Below, one piece after another: positions 25,609 through 32,941 of a DNA stretch of 64,000 nt. The notes under the pieces are model-generated. The model saw only the letters and a program-made list of their open reading frames with translations, ran no database searches and had not been told where the DNA came from. A program made the translations under genes and the position numbers. This DNA is from Flaviaestuariibacter flavus (GTDB lineage Bacteria; Bacteroidota; Bacteroidia; Chitinophagales; Chitinophagaceae). The stretch spans positions 655,347 through 719,346 of the forward strand of contig NZ_SJZI01000042.1 of assembly GCF_004337505.1 (NCBI RefSeq), given 5' to 3'. Each line of letters opens with the position of its first letter. Position 1 is the stretch's first letter.

Positions 25609-27345
25609 GTGAGAAAAGTGCTTGTCCTAGCCTTTGTGCTGCTATATATGTGTACCGCCGCCCAGTCGTCCTACCTCAAAGGAGAGGTGCGCGACGAGCA
25701 GGGAAATGCCCTCCAGAATGCCGTTTTGGTCCAGATGTCTACCGGCTACCGGTATTATTCGGGATACGACGGCACCTTCGGGATCGGGATGAATACCACT
25801 AGGGATTCGCTGGTCGTTTCGCTCGACGGCTTCGAGAAAACCCGCCTGCTGGCCGATGCGGCTTCCTACCTCAAAGTAACGCTACGCAAATCGACGAAGG
25901 TGACGCTGGTGCAGCTTGCATCGCAGACGAAAGACCTTCCGTTCGGCCAGCAACAGCAATGGTTTGTTGGTGATGAAACCTATGCCAGCACCGTGGAAAA
26001 CGGCTTTGTGGGCGCGGCTCCCTTTCCCGCCACGGCCGTTACGCTGAATGTGGACCGGGCCTCCTACAGCAATATCCGCCGCTTTCTCAACTCCAAAACG
26101 CTGGTGCCGCCCGAGGCCGTGCGGATCGAGGAGCTGCTCAACTATTTCAATTTCGACTACCGCGAGCCCGCAGGCGGCCGGAGCTTCAGCATCGACCCGG
26201 TGCTCACGCCCTGCCCCTGGAACGAGGCCAACTGGCTGCTCTTCGCGCATATCCGCTCGCGCAAGCTGCCGCTGGAGCACCTGCCGCCTTCCAACCTCGT
26301 TTTCCTGGTCGACGTGTCGGCTTCCATGGAGGCGCCCAACCGCCTGCCGTTGTTGAAGGCCGGCTTCAAAGGCCTGGTGCAGAACCTGCGGGCCGTGGAT
26401 ACGGTGTCGATCGTGGTTTACGGAGGCTCGGTGGAAGTGTACCTGCCGCCCACCGGCGGTGCCGACAAAGAGCGGATGGTGCGGGCCATCGACGCGTTGG
26501 AGACCGGCGGCACCACGCCCGGCGCCTCGGGCGTGAAGCTGGCTTACGAGATCGCCCGGCAGCACTTTCTGCCCAAGGGAAATAACCGCGTCATCCTGGC
26601 TACCGACGGCGACTTCAACGTAGGCCTACGCTCCGAAAGCGACCTCGAAGAACTCATTACAGAGGAGCGCAAGTCGGGCGTTTACCTCACTTGTCTCGGC
26701 GTGGGCATGGGCAATTACAAAGACTCCAAGATCCAGGCGCTGGCGCAAAAGGGCAACGGCAACTTTGCTTATATCGACAATTTCAACGAGGCGCAAAAGG
26801 TGCTGGTAAAGGAGTTTACAGGCACCCTCTATTCGGTGGCCGACGGCGCTGCCCTGCACGTGCGCTTCGACCCCGCGGTGGTGCGGCAATACCGGCTCAT
26901 CGGCTTCGACAACAAGGTGGGTGCGATGAAAGATAAGACGGCCCAGCTCGAAGGCGGCGAAGTAGGCTCGGGCTCTTCGCTGCTCGTGGCATTCGAGATT
27001 GAGCCGGTGGCTCCCACGGCTGCCCAGGGAAAGGCGGTGGCGTTCAACCTGGAATACACCGATCCGAATAGCACCCGCACCCGCAACGAATCCTGCAGCC
27101 CCGAGCTGCAGCTGCTGCCGCTGGCGCAGGTGCCCCGGCCGTACCGTTTTGCCGGATCGGTGATCCTGTTCGGCTCCCTGCTGAAAGAATCGCGCTACGC
27201 AAAGGAAAAATACTGGAACGAGCTCCTGCCGCTGGCACAGGGCAGCGCAGATCCGAATGACCCGGTACAGAAAGAGTTCGTGGAGCTGGTGGAAAAGGCA
27301 AAAGCCCTGTATAGTTCGCGGAAAAAGAAGAAACCGGCGCTGTAA
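25609..27345 (+). CDS. YfbK-like von Willebrand factor A protein
   Basis: 578 residues, exported, with a GTG start before a signal peptide ending CTAAQ. Residues ~22-95 are a carboxypeptidase-regulatory-like beta-sandwich (LKGEVRDEQGNALQNAVL). The YfbK N-terminal segment follows (VDRASYSNIRRFLN, VRIEELLNYFNFDY). The VWA domain (~220-400) has a MIDAS motif DVSASM and a later TDGDFNVG. A DUF3520 domain closes the protein. Members are common in this phylum as periplasmic or surface metal-dependent adhesion or assembly proteins; the partner is unknown. Confidence 0.9.
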   Translation: MRKVLVLAFVLLYMCTAAQSSYLKGEVRDEQGNALQNAVLVQMSTGYRYYSGYDGTFGIGMNTTRDSLVVSLDGFEKTRLLADAASYLKVTLRKSTKVTLVQLASQTKDLPFGQQQQWFVGDETYASTVENGFVGAAPFPATAVTLNVDRASYSNIRRFLNSKTLVPPEAVRIEELLNYFNFDYREPAGGRSFSIDPVLTPCPWNEANWLLFAHIRSRKLPLEHLPPSNLVFLVDVSASMEAPNRLPLLKAGFKGLVQNLRAVDTVSIVVYGGSVEVYLPPTGGADKERMVRAIDALETGGTTPGASGVKLAYEIARQHFLPKGNNRVILATDGDFNVGLRSESDLEELITEERKSGVYLTCLGVGMGNYKDSKIQALAQKGNGNFAYIDNFNEAQKVLVKEFTGTLYSVADGAALHVRFDPAVVRQYRLIGFDNKVGAMKDKTAQLEGGEVGSGSSLLVAFEIEPVAPTAAQGKAVAFNLEYTDPNSTRTRNESCSPELQLLPLAQVPRPYRFAGSVILFGSLLKESRYAKEKYWNELLPLAQGSADPNDPVQKEFVELVEKAKALYSSRKKKKPAL

Positions 27346-27346
27346 G

Positions 27347-27463
27347 ATCTGGAATCTCTGAATCTGGAATTTATCTTTTCGGCGTAGCATAAAAAATGCT
27401 TCTCATAGCGAGAAGCATTTTATTATTGGATGTATTCAGATTCCAGATTCAGAGATTCCAGAT
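27347..27463. repeat. 24-bp perfect inverted repeat around a terminator
   Basis: Arms 27347-27370 and 27440-27463 are exact inverse complements made of ATCTGGAAT / ATTCCAGAT words. They enclose the 27391 terminator between convergent genes. The same words form a hairpin at 62732-62758. Confidence 0.93.
27391..27423. terminator. bidirectional terminator
   Basis: AAAAAATGCTTCTC / GAGAAGCATTTTAT stem with A- and T-runs on either side, nested inside a 24-bp inverted repeat. Confidence 0.9.
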
Positions 27464-27471
27464 AAACATAT

Positions 27472-28638
27472 CTACGAGAACATCTCGCGCATCTTGTCGA
27501 AGAAGGACTTCGATCCTTTCTCCGGCGCCGGCTTGAAGTTCGAAGACTGCTGAAGCTTTTCCATCATCGATTTCTCTTCCGAGTTGAGGTGCTGCGGGGT
27601 CCAGATATTTACCTGCACCAGCTGGTCGCCCTTTTCGTAGGAGTTGACGGCAGGGAAGCCCTTGCCTTTGAGGCGGAACACTTTGCCGCTTTGCGTGCCC
27701 GGCGGGATCTTGATCTTGGCGCGCCCGTCGATGGTGGGCACTTCCACGGAGGTGCCGAAAACGGCGTCGGGGAAGGAGAGGAACAGCTCGTAGGCAACGT
27801 TGAGGCCTTCGCGCACGAGTTCCTTGTGCTGTTCTTCTTCGATGAGGATAACGAGGTCGCCCGCCGGGCCGCCACGCTCGCCCGCGTTGCCGCGGCCGCC
27901 GATATTGAGCTGCATGCCTTCCTGTACGCCCGCGGGGATGTCGATGGTAACCGTTTCCTCGCCGTACATGCGGCCTTCTCCCTTGCAATGGCCACATTTG
28001 GCCGTGATCACCGAGCCCTCGCCGTTACAGGTGGGGCAGGTGGTGACGGTCTGCATCTGGCCCAGGAAGGTGCTGGTAACCTTGCGTACCTGGCCGGACC
28101 CGCCGCAGGTGCCGCAGGTTTGCACCGAGCTCTTGTCTTTGGCGCCCGAGCCGTTGCACACGTTGCAGGGCACGTATTTTTTCACCTTGATATTCTTGGT
28201 GACGCCTTTGGCGATCTCCTCGTAGGTGAGTTTCAGCTTGATGCGCAGGTTGGAGCCGCGCGTGCCGCGGGCACGGCGCTGTCCGCCGCCGCCACGCTGC
28301 CCGCCGCCACCGCCGAAGAAGGATCCGAAGATGTCTTCCCCGAAGATGTCGCCGAACTGGCTGAAGATGTCTTCCATATTGGGGCCGCCCGGGCCGCCGC
28401 GGCCGGCGGCGCCCGAAACGCCGGCATGTCCGAAGCGGTCGTATTGCTGCCGTTTGCCGTCGTCGCTCAGCACTTCGTAGGCCTCCGCCGCTTCCTTGAA
28501 CTTTTCCTCCGCGGCTTTGTCGCCGGGGTTGCGGTCGGGGTGATATTGCATGGCTACCTTGCGGTAGGCCTTCTTGATCTCATCGGCGGCAGCGCCTTTG
28601 GCGACGCCCAACACCTCGTAATAATCTCTCTTTGACAT
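27472..28638 (-). CDS. dnaJ: chaperone DnaJ
   Basis: 388 residues with all canonical parts: J domain with HPD ([11 protein letters not shown]), a Gly/Phe-rich linker unusually rich in Gly-Gly (~75-120), the zinc domain with four CxxCxGxG motifs ([32 protein letters not shown]) and the C-terminal substrate domain. It delivers clients to DnaK and stimulates its ATPase. It lies 52 bp after grpE on the same strand; dnaK is not in the window. Confidence 0.97.
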   Translation of the reverse strand: MSKRDYYEVLGVAKGAAADEIKKAYRKVAMQYHPDRNPGDKAAEEKFKEAAEAYEVLSDDGKRQQYDRFGHAGVSGAAGRGGPGGPNMEDIFSQFGDIFGEDIFGSFFGGGGGQRGGGGQRRARGTRGSNLRIKLKLTYEEIAKGVTKNIKVKKYVPCNVCNGSGAKDKSSVQTCGTCGGSGQVRKVTSTFLGQMQTVTTCPTCNGEGSVITAKCGHCKGEGRMYGEETVTIDIPAGVQEGMQLNIGGRGNAGERGGPAGDLVILIEEEQHKELVREGLNVAYELFLSFPDAVFGTSVEVPTIDGRAKIKIPPGTQSGKVFRLKGKGFPAVNSYEKGDQLVQVNIWTPQHLNSEEKSMMEKLQQSSNFKPAPEKGSKSFFDKMREMFS

Positions 28639-28690
28639 TTATGTGTTCGCTTGTTTTCGGTCAACCGGTCATTGACCATTCACCATTCAC

Positions 28691-29263
28691 TTATTTGCCT
28701 ACCACTACTTTGGCGAAGCGGATGATCTTATCGTTGAGGTAATAACCCTTCGTTACCTCATCCACTACCTTTCCTTTCATCTCGTCGCCGGCCGGGATTT
28801 CGGTGATGGCTTCGTGCAGGTCGGGATTGAACTCCGCGCCTTTGGCTTCCATCGGCTTCAGGCCGCGGGAGGCCAACGTATTGCGGAGCTTGCCGAATAC
28901 GAGGCGGATGCCTTCCTTGATCTGGGCCACATCGTCCGTCTTCTCGAGCTGCTGCTCGGCGCGGCTGGCATCGTCGAGCACATCCAGCAGCGACTGGATG
29001 ACGTCTTTACCGGCGGTCTGGATGAGCTCCACGCGCTCTTTTGCGGTGCGCCGCTTGAAGTTGTCGAACTCGGCGGCAAGGCGCAGGTACTGGTCGTTCT
29101 TCTCGTCGAGCTGCGCTTTGAGCTTTTCCAGCTCGCTTTCCTCGGCCACCGGCTCGTTCAGGTGCTGGTCGCCGGGCGTGTTCTCGTCTACATTAATATT
29201 GACAGGTTCCGCCTTCATTGCGGGGTCATTTTGTCCGTTCAGGTTATCGTTCATTTCGTTCAT
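28691..29263 (-). CDS. grpE: nucleotide exchange factor GrpE
   Basis: 190 residues. An acidic disordered N-terminus, a long dimerising helix (LEKLKAQLDEKNDQYLRLAA) and FDNFKRRTAKERVELIQ lead into the beta-domain with KGAEFNPDLHEAI and GYYLNDKIIRFAKVVV, all diagnostic. It releases ADP from DnaK. Two nearby ATGs (MNEMND, MNDN) are equally plausible; the frame runs further upstream but that part is repeat-derived. It is followed by dnaJ. Confidence 0.95.
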   Translation of the reverse strand: MNEMNDNLNGQNDPAMKAEPVNINVDENTPGDQHLNEPVAEESELEKLKAQLDEKNDQYLRLAAEFDNFKRRTAKERVELIQTAGKDVIQSLLDVLDDASRAEQQLEKTDDVAQIKEGIRLVFGKLRNTLASRGLKPMEAKGAEFNPDLHEAITEIPAGDEMKGKVVDEVTKGYYLNDKIIRFAKVVVGK

Positions 29264-29346
29264 AGCACAACAAAATTGGGGGCAAAGGTAAGGGTCAAAG
29301 ATGGAGCCAGCGGGCATTTTAAGACATTTTGTCGTGAGACTGGCCG

Positions 29347-29473
29347 GAGAGAAGGAACGCAGATCTTTTATGATCTGTTTTGATTTACCTGGATATTCTG
29401 CCGGTGTAAGCAAATCATAAAGAATCATAATTAATCCGCGTATCCCGCCTGCGGGATCTGCGTTCTTTCTCTT
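29347..29473. repeat. GAACGCAGAT intergenic repeat, copy 1
   Basis: A ~125 bp element with complementary ends (GAAGGAACGCAGATC / GATCTGCGTTCTTTCTC), an inner hairpin ATCCCGCCTGCGGGAT and a middle rich in ATCATAA words. It lies between divergent grpE and the methyltransferase gene. Other copies are at 31772, 59919 (inverted) and 1957 (deleted). Confidence 0.88.
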
Positions 29474-29478
29474 CGTCG

Positions 29479-29486
29479 TAGCTTTG
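29479..29486 (+). promoter_or_regulatory. -7 box (TAGCTTTG), near-leaderless start
   Basis: An exact TAnnTTTG match that ends six nucleotides before the ATG of the methyltransferase gene, so the transcript should have almost no leader. Confidence 0.5.
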
Positions 29487-29492
29487 CCGGCT

Positions 29493-30665
29493 ATGTCGCA
29501 AGTTCATCTCCGCCGGAAAATCGCCCCGCGCGTCGCCAACGGTCACCCCTGGATTTTTGCCAATGAAGTAGAAAAAGTAGAGGGCAGCCCCGAGCCGGGC
29601 GCCGTGGTGGACGTGCTGTACGCCGACGGTAAGTTTTGCGGCAAAGGGTATTACAACCCCGCCTCCCAGATCCTGGTGCGCCTGCTTACCCGCGAGGCAA
29701 AAGACACGGTGGACGAGGCCTGGTTCAAGCGCAAGATCGAGGCCTGCTGGAAGTACCGCCAGGCCATCGGCTACACCGAAAACTGCCGCCTCGTGTTCGG
29801 CGAGGCCGACGGCGTGCCGCAGTGCATCGTCGACAAGTTCAACGATTATTTCGTGATCCAGACCCTGGCCCTCGGCATCGACCGCTGGAAGCCGGCCCTC
29901 GTAAAAGCCATCCAGGAAGTCTTTAAGCCGAAGGGCATCTTTGAACGCAACGACGTGCCGGTACGCGAGCTTGAAGGCCTGCCGCAGCACAAGGGCTTCC
30001 TGTCGGCGCCATTCGACACCGGCATCATCATCAACGAAAACGGCCTGAAGTTCCATGTCGATATCGAAAACGGCCAGAAGACCGGCTATTTTCTCGACCA
30101 GCAGGATAACCGCCGCTATATCCAGAACATCGTTAAGGGGCAGGATGTGCTGGGCGCCTTCACCTACACCGGCACCTTTGAGATCCATGCGGCGCACTAT
30201 GGGGCTAAGTCGGTGCTCGGCCTTGATATCTCGCAAAATGCGGTAGACCAGGCCAACCGCAACGCCGCGCTCAACGGGCTCGAAAGCATCGTGAAGTTCG
30301 AACAGGCCAATGCCTTCGACGTGCTGAAGCAGTGGGGCAAGGAAGGCAAGAAGTGGGACGTGGTGATGCTCGACCCGCCGGCCTTTACAAAGAGCCGCGC
30401 CAATATTCAAAAGGCCATCACCGGCTATAAAGAGATCAACCTGCGCGGGATGAAGCTCGTGAAGCCCGGCGGCTTCCTGGTAACGTCGAGCTGCACTAAC
30501 CTCGTCAACCCCGAGCTTTTCCTGCAGATCATCGAGATGGCCGCCAAAGACGCCCGTCGTCCCATCCGGCAGGTCACTTTCCAGACCCAGAGCCAGGATC
30601 ACCCGATTGTATGGGGTATGGAGAATACGCAGTACCTGAAGTTTCTGATCATCGAGGTGGGATAG
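29493..30665 (+). CDS. rlmI: RlmI-type 23S rRNA (cytosine-5) methyltransferase
   Basis: 390 residues. An N-terminal PUA domain (RVANGHPWIFANEVEKVEG) precedes an RlmI-like linker and a class I methyltransferase (GQDVLGAFTYTGTFEIHAA, GLDISQNAVDQANRNA, VVMLDPPAFTKS). In E. coli the enzyme methylates C1962 of 23S rRNA. The DPPAF motif and the C in SSCTNLV fit the group. The ATG six nt after the -7 box gives the correct start. Alternative: a paralogue with another RNA target. Confidence 0.9.
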   Translation: MSQVHLRRKIAPRVANGHPWIFANEVEKVEGSPEPGAVVDVLYADGKFCGKGYYNPASQILVRLLTREAKDTVDEAWFKRKIEACWKYRQAIGYTENCRLVFGEADGVPQCIVDKFNDYFVIQTLALGIDRWKPALVKAIQEVFKPKGIFERNDVPVRELEGLPQHKGFLSAPFDTGIIINENGLKFHVDIENGQKTGYFLDQQDNRRYIQNIVKGQDVLGAFTYTGTFEIHAAHYGAKSVLGLDISQNAVDQANRNAALNGLESIVKFEQANAFDVLKQWGKEGKKWDVVMLDPPAFTKSRANIQKAITGYKEINLRGMKLVKPGGFLVTSSCTNLVNPELFLQIIEMAAKDARRPIRQVTFQTQSQDHPIVWGMENTQYLKFLIIEVG

Positions 30666-30681
30666 ACCTTACCCATGCCCA

Positions 30682-30728
30682 GACCCATCCCGTAGCCCCT
30701 GCCCAAGGGGGAGGGCCGGAGATGGGTC
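30682..30728. repeat. GACCCATC / GATGGGTC inverted repeat
   Basis: Eight-bp outer arms with an inner GC-rich part (CCCCTGCCCAAGGGGGAGGG), directly beside the 30730 terminator. Confidence 0.6.
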
Positions 30729-30729
30729 A

Positions 30730-30760
30730 AAATAAAAAGCCTCCGCAAGGAGGCTTTTGT
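30730..30760. terminator. bidirectional terminator
   Basis: AAAAAGCCTCC / GGAGGCTTTTG hairpin between convergent genes. Confidence 0.9.
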
Positions 30761-30777
30761 ATCAATGAGTTCTGATC

Positions 30778-31119
30778 TTACTTGGAAACCTGGAATTTAC
30801 CGCTTTCCACCATCTTACCGTTCCGGTCGTAGAGCTGGTAAATGTAAACGCCGCGGTTGTAATCGGCGAGGTTAACCGAGGTGCGGGGAGCTACGTTCAC
30901 CGATTCGTAGAGCTTGCGTCCCAGGAAATTGTAGACCTGGATGGTATAGCCCTTGTCGTAATTACGGGTAAAATCGAAGGTAATGTTCGATACGGCGGGG
31001 TTGGGAAAGAAGCGCAGCACCGTCGCGGGCTCGTTCCCGAACGCTGTACGGCTCGCCTGCGCCCCCGCGGAGGCTGCAATGGAAACCAGTAAAAAAGTGC
31101 TTAGTATAAATCGCTTCAA
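30778..31119 (-). CDS. minimal T9SS protein: signal peptide plus sorting domain
   Basis: 113 residues. A signal peptide (MKRFILSTFLLVSIAASAGA), a ~12-residue link, and then nearly everything else is a T9SS type A sorting domain: RFFPNPAVSNITFDF, YTIQVYNFLGRKLYE, LADYNRGVYIYQLYD, GKMVESGKFQVSK. No cargo domain remains. Either it is a decoy/regulator or a small surface peptide, or it is the stump of a former T9SS cargo protein; the intact signal peptide in frame argues against simple decay. Confidence 0.85.
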   Translation of the reverse strand: MKRFILSTFLLVSIAASAGAQASRTAFGNEPATVLRFFPNPAVSNITFDFTRNYDKGYTIQVYNFLGRKLYESVNVAPRTSVNLADYNRGVYIYQLYDRNGKMVESGKFQVSK

Positions 31120-31210
31120 CGCTGTTTCTCCTTTTTTAGTATGACTAAATTAACTCTAATCCCTATAGCAACAAAACTTTTGCCGCTTTTTGGTAAACTT
31201 TTGCAAGGGT

Positions 31211-31711
31211 TCAGGCGGGCTCCATTTCTTCTAAAGTCTTGTTGATCAGCTCAAAATTGGGCAGGTCGCCTGCATTTTCGAGCACCTCCGCATAGCGGAT
31301 GACTCCTTGCCGGTCTACCAGGAAGGCGGCGCGTTTGGAAACGCCCTTCAGGCCGAGTATCCAGTTTTCATAAAGGCATCCGTATGCACGCGAAACTTCC
31401 TTGTTGAAGTCGCTGAGCAGGGAGAAATTCAGCCGCTGCTCTTCTTTAAAACGGGCAAGGGTAAAGGGCAGGTCAACCGAAATGCCGAAGGGCCGGGCGT
31501 TGAGCGCCCCGTAGCGCTCGAGGCTGTCGCGGACGCTACAGAGCTCCGCGGTACACACCGAGGTAAAGGCGGCGGGGAAAAAGAGCAACAGCACATTCTC
31601 GCCCCGGAAGGCCGAGAGCGTCACCGGTTGCCGCTGGTCGTCGATCAGGGTAAAATCAGGCGCCGGATCGCCCACGCGGAGCGGCGTGCCTGGCTGACTG
31701 GAGGGATTCAT
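31211..31711 (-). CDS. peroxiredoxin, AhpC/TSA family, BCP/AhpE-like
   Basis: 166 residues, cytoplasmic thioredoxin-fold peroxidase. The peroxidatic Cys is C53 in FFPAAFTSVCTAELC, with a second Cys five residues later (C58), the spacing of BCP/PrxQ enzymes that form an intramolecular disulfide. It reduces H2O2 or organic peroxides using thioredoxin. Upstream lies a full copy of the GAACGCAGAT repeat; oxyR is far away at the window start. Confidence 0.9.
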   Translation of the reverse strand: MNPSSQPGTPLRVGDPAPDFTLIDDQRQPVTLSAFRGENVLLLFFPAAFTSVCTAELCSVRDSLERYGALNARPFGISVDLPFTLARFKEEQRLNFSLLSDFNKEVSRAYGCLYENWILGLKGVSKRAAFLVDRQGVIRYAEVLENAGDLPNFELINKTLEEMEPA

Positions 31712-31771
31712 GGGGGTTGTTTATTTCTGTAAACGTACGGATAGAACAATGGTTGAGCGCCTTCGGCTTGA

Positions 31772-31889
31772 AGAGAAAGAACGCAGATTTTTTATGATCT
31801 GTTATGATGAGCGCAGATATCGGTATCAACATCCGCGTAAATCATAATCAATCTGCGTATCCCGCTTGCGGGATCAGTGTTCTTTCTCT
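31772..31889. repeat. GAACGCAGAT intergenic repeat, copy 2
   Basis: ~118 bp with the same order of parts as copy 1: end word GAAAGAACGCAGAT, an ATCATAA-rich middle, inner hairpin ATCCCGCTTGCGGGAT and end word GTTCTTTCTCT. It lies upstream of the peroxiredoxin gene and downstream of the PorP gene. Confidence 0.9.
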
Positions 31890-31898
31890 GCGCGCTCA

Positions 31899-32918
31899 CT
31901 AATATTTCGGGCAGAAAATCACGCCTTTCATCTCCTCGCGGCGCTTGTTTTTGCCGATAAAGGAAATGCCCAGCTCGAAGCCGCCCCGACCTAAGGTGGA
32001 CGTTTTGAGCTTGGAGATATTGACATCATAGCTGAAGGACACCGAGAAGGGATGGTAGTCGAGCTTGATCACGGGTATAAACGCATCGTTGAGCCGCACA
32101 AAGGCACCGGCGTGAACCGTGTAGCGCGGGTTGTCGAGTTCCTCGCCAAGCTTGATGCCGTACAGCACTCCGAGCACGCCCTCCTGGGTCTGGGCCTGTT
32201 TGGAAAAGTCGCCCTGGATGTTAAAGTAGCTCCATTCGGTAATGCCGAATTTAATCCCGCCGGAAACCACCAGTTTCGGGCTGAGTTCGGTGCCGGTGGG
32301 TGAACCCTCGAAAAAGGTGCGCTTCGGCCGGTTAAAGTGGTGATAGGCCACCGCGATAAACAGGTTGTCGTCGGCGCGCTGCGTCCATTGGGTATTGAAG
32401 GAAATGCCGGCGGCAGCGTCGAAATAGGTCTGGCGCGGGCTGGCGAAGTTTTCGCCGTCGGTGCCGCTGGAATAGGAGGTGCTGGTTTCCACCTTCGAGC
32501 GGTCGAGGCTGGTTTGCACGGGCCCGCCCATAAAGCCCACCGACAGGTAGCGGTTGACGTCGGCGCTCAGCGATTTATGGTAGTTGATCGTAGGCAGTAC
32601 GTGGGTGTTCTTCCACGATACGGTGCCTGCCTGGTCGTAGAGCACCTGCAGGCCCACGGTGAGGAAGTCGTCGGCCTTGCCCACGGGCATTTTGTATTCG
32701 CCGTTAACCGAGGTCGTCTTGTACGCCGTGGTGACGCTGTTCCACTGGCTGCGGTAGAGCGCCTGCACGCGGATGTCGCCGGTGAAGATCCCGGCCAGCG
32801 CGGGGTTGCGCAGCAGGGGCGCCTCGAAGAATTGCGAGAAGTGCAGGTCTTGCGCCTGTGCGGCCGCGGGCAACAGCACTACGGCAAACGCGGCACGTAA
32901 TATCCTGATGGTGTTCAT
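31899..32918 (-). CDS. PorP/SprF-family outer membrane protein
   Basis: 339 residues. A signal peptide ends at AAAQAQ, followed by the family signature DLHFSQFFEAPLLRNPALAG, then VQALYRSQWNSV and a beta-barrel body ending in FELGISFIG. It lies 23 bp after the giant PKD adhesin gene, the same order as the 13.7-18.3 kb locus, and is probably dedicated to it. Confidence 0.92.
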   Translation of the reverse strand: MNTIRILRAAFAVVLLPAAAQAQDLHFSQFFEAPLLRNPALAGIFTGDIRVQALYRSQWNSVTTAYKTTSVNGEYKMPVGKADDFLTVGLQVLYDQAGTVSWKNTHVLPTINYHKSLSADVNRYLSVGFMGGPVQTSLDRSKVETSTSYSSGTDGENFASPRQTYFDAAAGISFNTQWTQRADDNLFIAVAYHHFNRPKRTFFEGSPTGTELSPKLVVSGGIKFGITEWSYFNIQGDFSKQAQTQEGVLGVLYGIKLGEELDNPRYTVHAGAFVRLNDAFIPVIKLDYHPFSVSFSYDVNISKLKTSTLGRGGFELGISFIGKNKRREEMKGVIFCPKY

Positions 32919-32941
32919 CTTGTCGGTGTTTAGGAAGGAGG

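Noticed and set aside
29264..29428. N-terminal extension of GrpE
   Set aside because: The added 55 codons come from the GAACGCAGAT repeat and do not match the family; ATG at 29263 gives the normal protein.
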